NCBI GenBank assembly: GCA_045585835.1
Contig: JAZMZG010000032.1
Span: 1 to 50,285, forward strand
DNA length: 50,285 bases
Source of the DNA: CALCTE01 sp045585835
Lineage (GTDB): Bacteria; Bacillota; Clostridia; Oscillospirales; CAG-272
Direction of reading: 5' to 3'
A program made the position numbers and the translations under genes. Under the pieces are notes generated by a model. That model did not search any database, was not told the DNA's origin, and was given only the letters and a program-made list of their open reading frames with translations. Each line of letters starts with the position of its first letter. The stretch's first letter is position 1. Positions 47,805 to 50,285 of the stretch are shown here, piece after piece.

Positions 47805-50285
47805 TTGTCAGAAGAAAACAGCAAGAAGGGGACTTTTTCCTCTATTAAAATAGGTCTTGCATCTCCCGATATGATCCGTTCTTGGTCATACGGCGAGGTT
47901 AAAAAGCCCGAAACTATAAACTATCGTACCACAAAGCCCGAGAGAGACGGTCTTTTCTGCGAAAGGATCTTCGGTCCGACGAAGGATTGGGAATGCTATT
48001 GCGGAAAATACAAGAGAGTTCGCTATAAGGGCAAGGTCTGCGAAAAGTGCGGAGTTGAGGTCACCACGAAGAAGGTGCGCCGCGAACGTATGGGACATAT
48101 CGAACTTGCAGCTCCCGTTTCGCATATTTGGTACTTCAGAGCAATTCCCTCCAGAATGGGACTTTTGCTTGACCTTTCTCCGAGACTTCTTGAGAAGGTA
48201 CTTTACTTTGCGCAGTACATCGTAATTGATCCCGGCTCAACTCCTTTGCAGGAAAAACAGCTTCTTACCGAGGCGGAGTACAGAGAGCAATACGAAAGAT
48301 ACGAAGACGAATTCCGTGCCGGAATGGGTGCGGAGGCTATCAAGGAGCTTTTGCAGAAGCTTGACCTTGAGCAGATGGCAGAGGATATCAAGAAAGAGCT
48401 TGAAACGATGCAGGGACAGAAGCGTGTCCGTGCTATCAAGCGTCTTGAGGTTATCGAGGCATTCCGTCTTTCCGGCAACAAGCCCGAATGGATGATACTC
48501 GACGTAATTCCCGTAATTCCTCCCGATATACGTCCTATGGTTCCCCTCGACGGCGGCAGATACGCTACGAGTGACTTAAACGACCTTTACAGGAGAGTTA
48601 TCAACAGAAATAACCGCTTAAAGCGCCTTGCGGAGCTTCAAGCTCCCGAGATCATTCTCCGTAACGAAAAGAGAATGCTTCAAGAGGCTGTTGACTCTCT
48701 CATTGACAACGGCAGAAGAGGCAGACCCGTAACCGGCCCCAACAACCGTCCTTTGAAATCTCTTTCGGAGATGCTTCGCGGTAAGCAGGGACGCTTCCGT
48801 CAGAACCTTCTCGGTAAGCGTGTTGACTATTCCGGACGTTCCGTTATCGTCGTCGGCCCCGAGCTCAAGATATATCAGTGCGGTCTTCCCAAGGAAATGG
48901 CACTTGAGCTTTTCAAGCCCTTCATTATGAAGCAGCTTGTTGATAAGGGCAAAGCTACCAATATTAAGGACGCAAAGAAGAAAGTCGAAAAGGTGACGGA
49001 CGAGGTTTGGGACGCACTCGACGTGGCTATTAAGGGCCACCCCGTGCTTCTTAACCGTGCGCCTACACTTCACCGTCTTTCCATTCAGGCATTCGAGCCC
49101 GTGCTCGTAGAGGGCAGAGCAATTAAGCTTCACCCCCTGGTATGTCCCGCGTTCAACGCCGACTTTGACGGCGACCAGATGCCTGTACACGTACCCCTTT
49201 CCGCCGAGGCACAGGCAGAGGCAAGATTCCTTATGCTTTCGGCTAACAACCTGCTTAAGCCCATGGACGGTAAGGCAGTAACCGTACCTTCTCAGGATAT
49301 GATCCTCGGTTCTTACTATCTTACAATGGATAAGAGCGGAGAACCCGGTGAGGGAAGAGCATTCCGCGATTTCAACGAAGCAATGATGGCTTATACCAAC
49401 GGTGCACTTGGACTTCACGCACCTATCAAGGTTCGTGTTACCAAGGAGATAAACGGCGAAAAGAAAACCAAGCTCATAAATGCAACGCTTGGACGTATGA
49501 TATTCAACGCTCCCATTCCTCAGGATCTCGGATTTATTAAGCGTGAAACAGAGGACGATCTCTTCGAGCTTGAGATCCAGAAGGTAGTTAAGAAGAAAGA
49601 GCTTGGACAGCTTATCGATCGTTGTATTAAGAAGCACGGTTCTGCAGTCTGTGCTGAAATGCTTGATAACATCAAGGAAATGGGCTACAAGTATTCCACA
49701 AAGGCATCCTTCTCTATCTCTGTATACGATATGACGATTCCTGCTGAAAAGAAGGGATTCATTGCCGCAGCACAGAAGAAGGTTGACGCTATCAATAACA
49801 CTTACGATGAAGGTCTTCTTACCGATGAAGAGCGTTACAACAACGTTATTAAGGTTTGGGAAAAGACCACAAACGAGGTTACCGATGCTCTCCAGAAGGG
49901 CTTTGATAACTTCAATCCTATTAAGATCATGTCTGATTCCGGTGCCCGTGGATCTATCGCACAGATGCGTCAGCTCGCAGGTATGCGTGGACTTATGTTT
50001 GCGACAAACGGTAAGACTATCGAGCTTCCCATTAAGTCAAACTTCCGTGAAGGCTTGAATATACTTGAGTACTTTATGGGCGCTAAGGGATCACGTAAGT
50101 CACTTTCCGATACGGCTCTTCGTACAGCTGACTCGGGATACCTTACAAGACGTCTTGTTGACGTTTCTCAGGAGGTTATTATCCACGAGGAGAAGTGCGA
50201 TACAACTAAGGGTGCGTGGGTTGAAAAGATCATTGATGAAAACAACGGAACTGTTCTTGAGCCTCTGGCAGACAGAATCGTTGGC
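47805..50285 (+). CDS. rpoC: RNA polymerase beta' subunit, N-terminal part (3' end outside window)
   Basis: The first 827 codons of the beta' subunit, open to the window edge. It begins at TTG 47805 (AAGGGGTG 6 bases upstream; no nearby ATG) with SEENSKKGTFSSIKIGLASPDMIRSWSYGEVKKPETINYRT. Zinc-binding domain CYCGKYKRVRYKGKVCEKCGVEVT; lid and rudder region DVIPVIPPDIRPMVPLDGGRYATSDLNDLYRR; and the catalytic NADFDGDQM triad of Asp at ~49158-49182. The last bases encode the start of the trigger-loop/funnel region (YLTRRLVDVSQE...). It lies 84 bases after rpoB, as in the standard rpoBC operon. Confidence 0.97.
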   Translation, partial: MSEENSKKGTFSSIKIGLASPDMIRSWSYGEVKKPETINYRTTKPERDGLFCERIFGPTKDWECYCGKYKRVRYKGKVCEKCGVEVTTKKVRRERMGHIELAAPVSHIWYFRAIPSRMGLLLDLSPRLLEKVLYFAQYIVIDPGSTPLQEKQLLTEAEYREQYERYEDEFRAGMGAEAIKELLQKLDLEQMAEDIKKELETMQGQKRVRAIKRLEVIEAFRLSGNKPEWMILDVIPVIPPDIRPMVPLDGGRYATSDLNDLYRRVINRNNRLKRLAELQAPEIILRNEKRMLQEAVDSLIDNGRRGRPVTGPNNRPLKSLSEMLRGKQGRFRQNLLGKRVDYSGRSVIVVGPELKIYQCGLPKEMALELFKPFIMKQLVDKGKATNIKDAKKKVEKVTDEVWDALDVAIKGHPVLLNRAPTLHRLSIQAFEPVLVEGRAIKLHPLVCPAFNADFDGDQMPVHVPLSAEAQAEARFLMLSANNLLKPMDGKAVTVPSQDMILGSYYLTMDKSGEPGEGRAFRDFNEAMMAYTNGALGLHAPIKVRVTKEINGEKKTKLINATLGRMIFNAPIPQDLGFIKRETEDDLFELEIQKVVKKKELGQLIDRCIKKHGSAVCAEMLDNIKEMGYKYSTKASFSISVYDMTIPAEKKGFIAAAQKKVDAINNTYDEGLLTDEERYNNVIKVWEKTTNEVTDALQKGFDNFNPIKIMSDSGARGSIAQMRQLAGMRGLMFATNGKTIELPIKSNFREGLNILEYFMGAKGSRKSLSDTALRTADSGYLTRRLVDVSQEVIIHEEKCDTTKGAWVEKIIDENNGTVLEPLADRIVG

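Noticed and set aside
48618..49637. Long minus-strand open frame (339 codons) inside rpoC
   Set aside because: It is antisense to a clearly coding, conserved rpoC; composition is that of a shadow frame and there is no ribosome binding site or family match.

Overview
The window looks like a chromosome piece from a low-to-medium GC, endospore-forming member of the Clostridia, probably an uncultured gut lineage. Evidence: Spo0A and SpoVAC, strong AGGAGG ribosome binding sites, several TTG starts, Gram-positive surface anchoring, lipoproteins, an LTA-synthase-like enzyme and a glycyl radical enzyme (anaerobic life). The exact genus cannot be read from the sequence alone. Most sigma-A promoters found fit TTGNNN-N16/17-TATAAT well, and many genes end in clear intrinsic terminators.

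Layout. 1-5444 (+): aromatic amino acid operon (aroC 3' end, a fused aroE-aroK, aroQ, aroA, tyrA, DAHP synthase, a small ribbon-helix-helix protein), with genes overlapping or nearly touching. 5499-5870: a decayed L-serine dehydratase that still has a promoter and a terminator. 5929-7691 (+): YitT-type membrane protein and a lipoprotein. 7731-13254 (-): lone spoVAC, a three-gene ABC-2 exporter, and a zinc-ribbon/one-TM/large-ectodomain protein. 13439-17428 (-): glycyl radical enzyme, its activase and a zinc alcohol dehydrogenase, with a divergent AraC regulator, which looks like an inducible catabolic unit of unknown substrate. 18444-22597: TMEM164/YwaF-like membrane protein (+), then (-) a leucine-rich-repeat protein, a G5/3D cell-wall protein and the rplM-rpsI operon.

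22816-25071 (+): TtcA-like sulfurtransferase, FRG-domain protein and hemolysin III, the last two with TTG starts; spo0A converges on them. 26259-27810: Mor-like regulator, PASTA-like lipoprotein and a membrane protein. 27855-28657: hairpin-rich repeats around a DUF4279 gene, including a 180-bp nested palindrome. 28797-29629 (-): tmRNA and smpB. 29920-36150 (+): a 2076-residue cell-wall-anchored von Willebrand/isopeptide-domain adhesin. 36218-36394 (-): a short DUF6440 gene. 36735-38852 (+): LTA-synthase-like phosphoglycerol transferase.

38904-41920: the most interesting locus. It is an AT-rich cassette between two 35-bp near-identical direct repeats: a divergent XRE regulator, a 33-residue three-cysteine peptide followed by a terminator, a SelO-like kinase-fold protein, and a radical SAM/SPASM maturase with a PqqD-like N-terminus. 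This has the layout of a RiPP (ribosomally made, post-translationally modified peptide) pathway, and I do not recognise the combination. 42047-42544 holds tRNA-Ser(UGA) flanked by fragments of a second copy. 42846 to the end is HU, rpoB (with a ~130-residue insertion) and the first 827 codons of rpoC.
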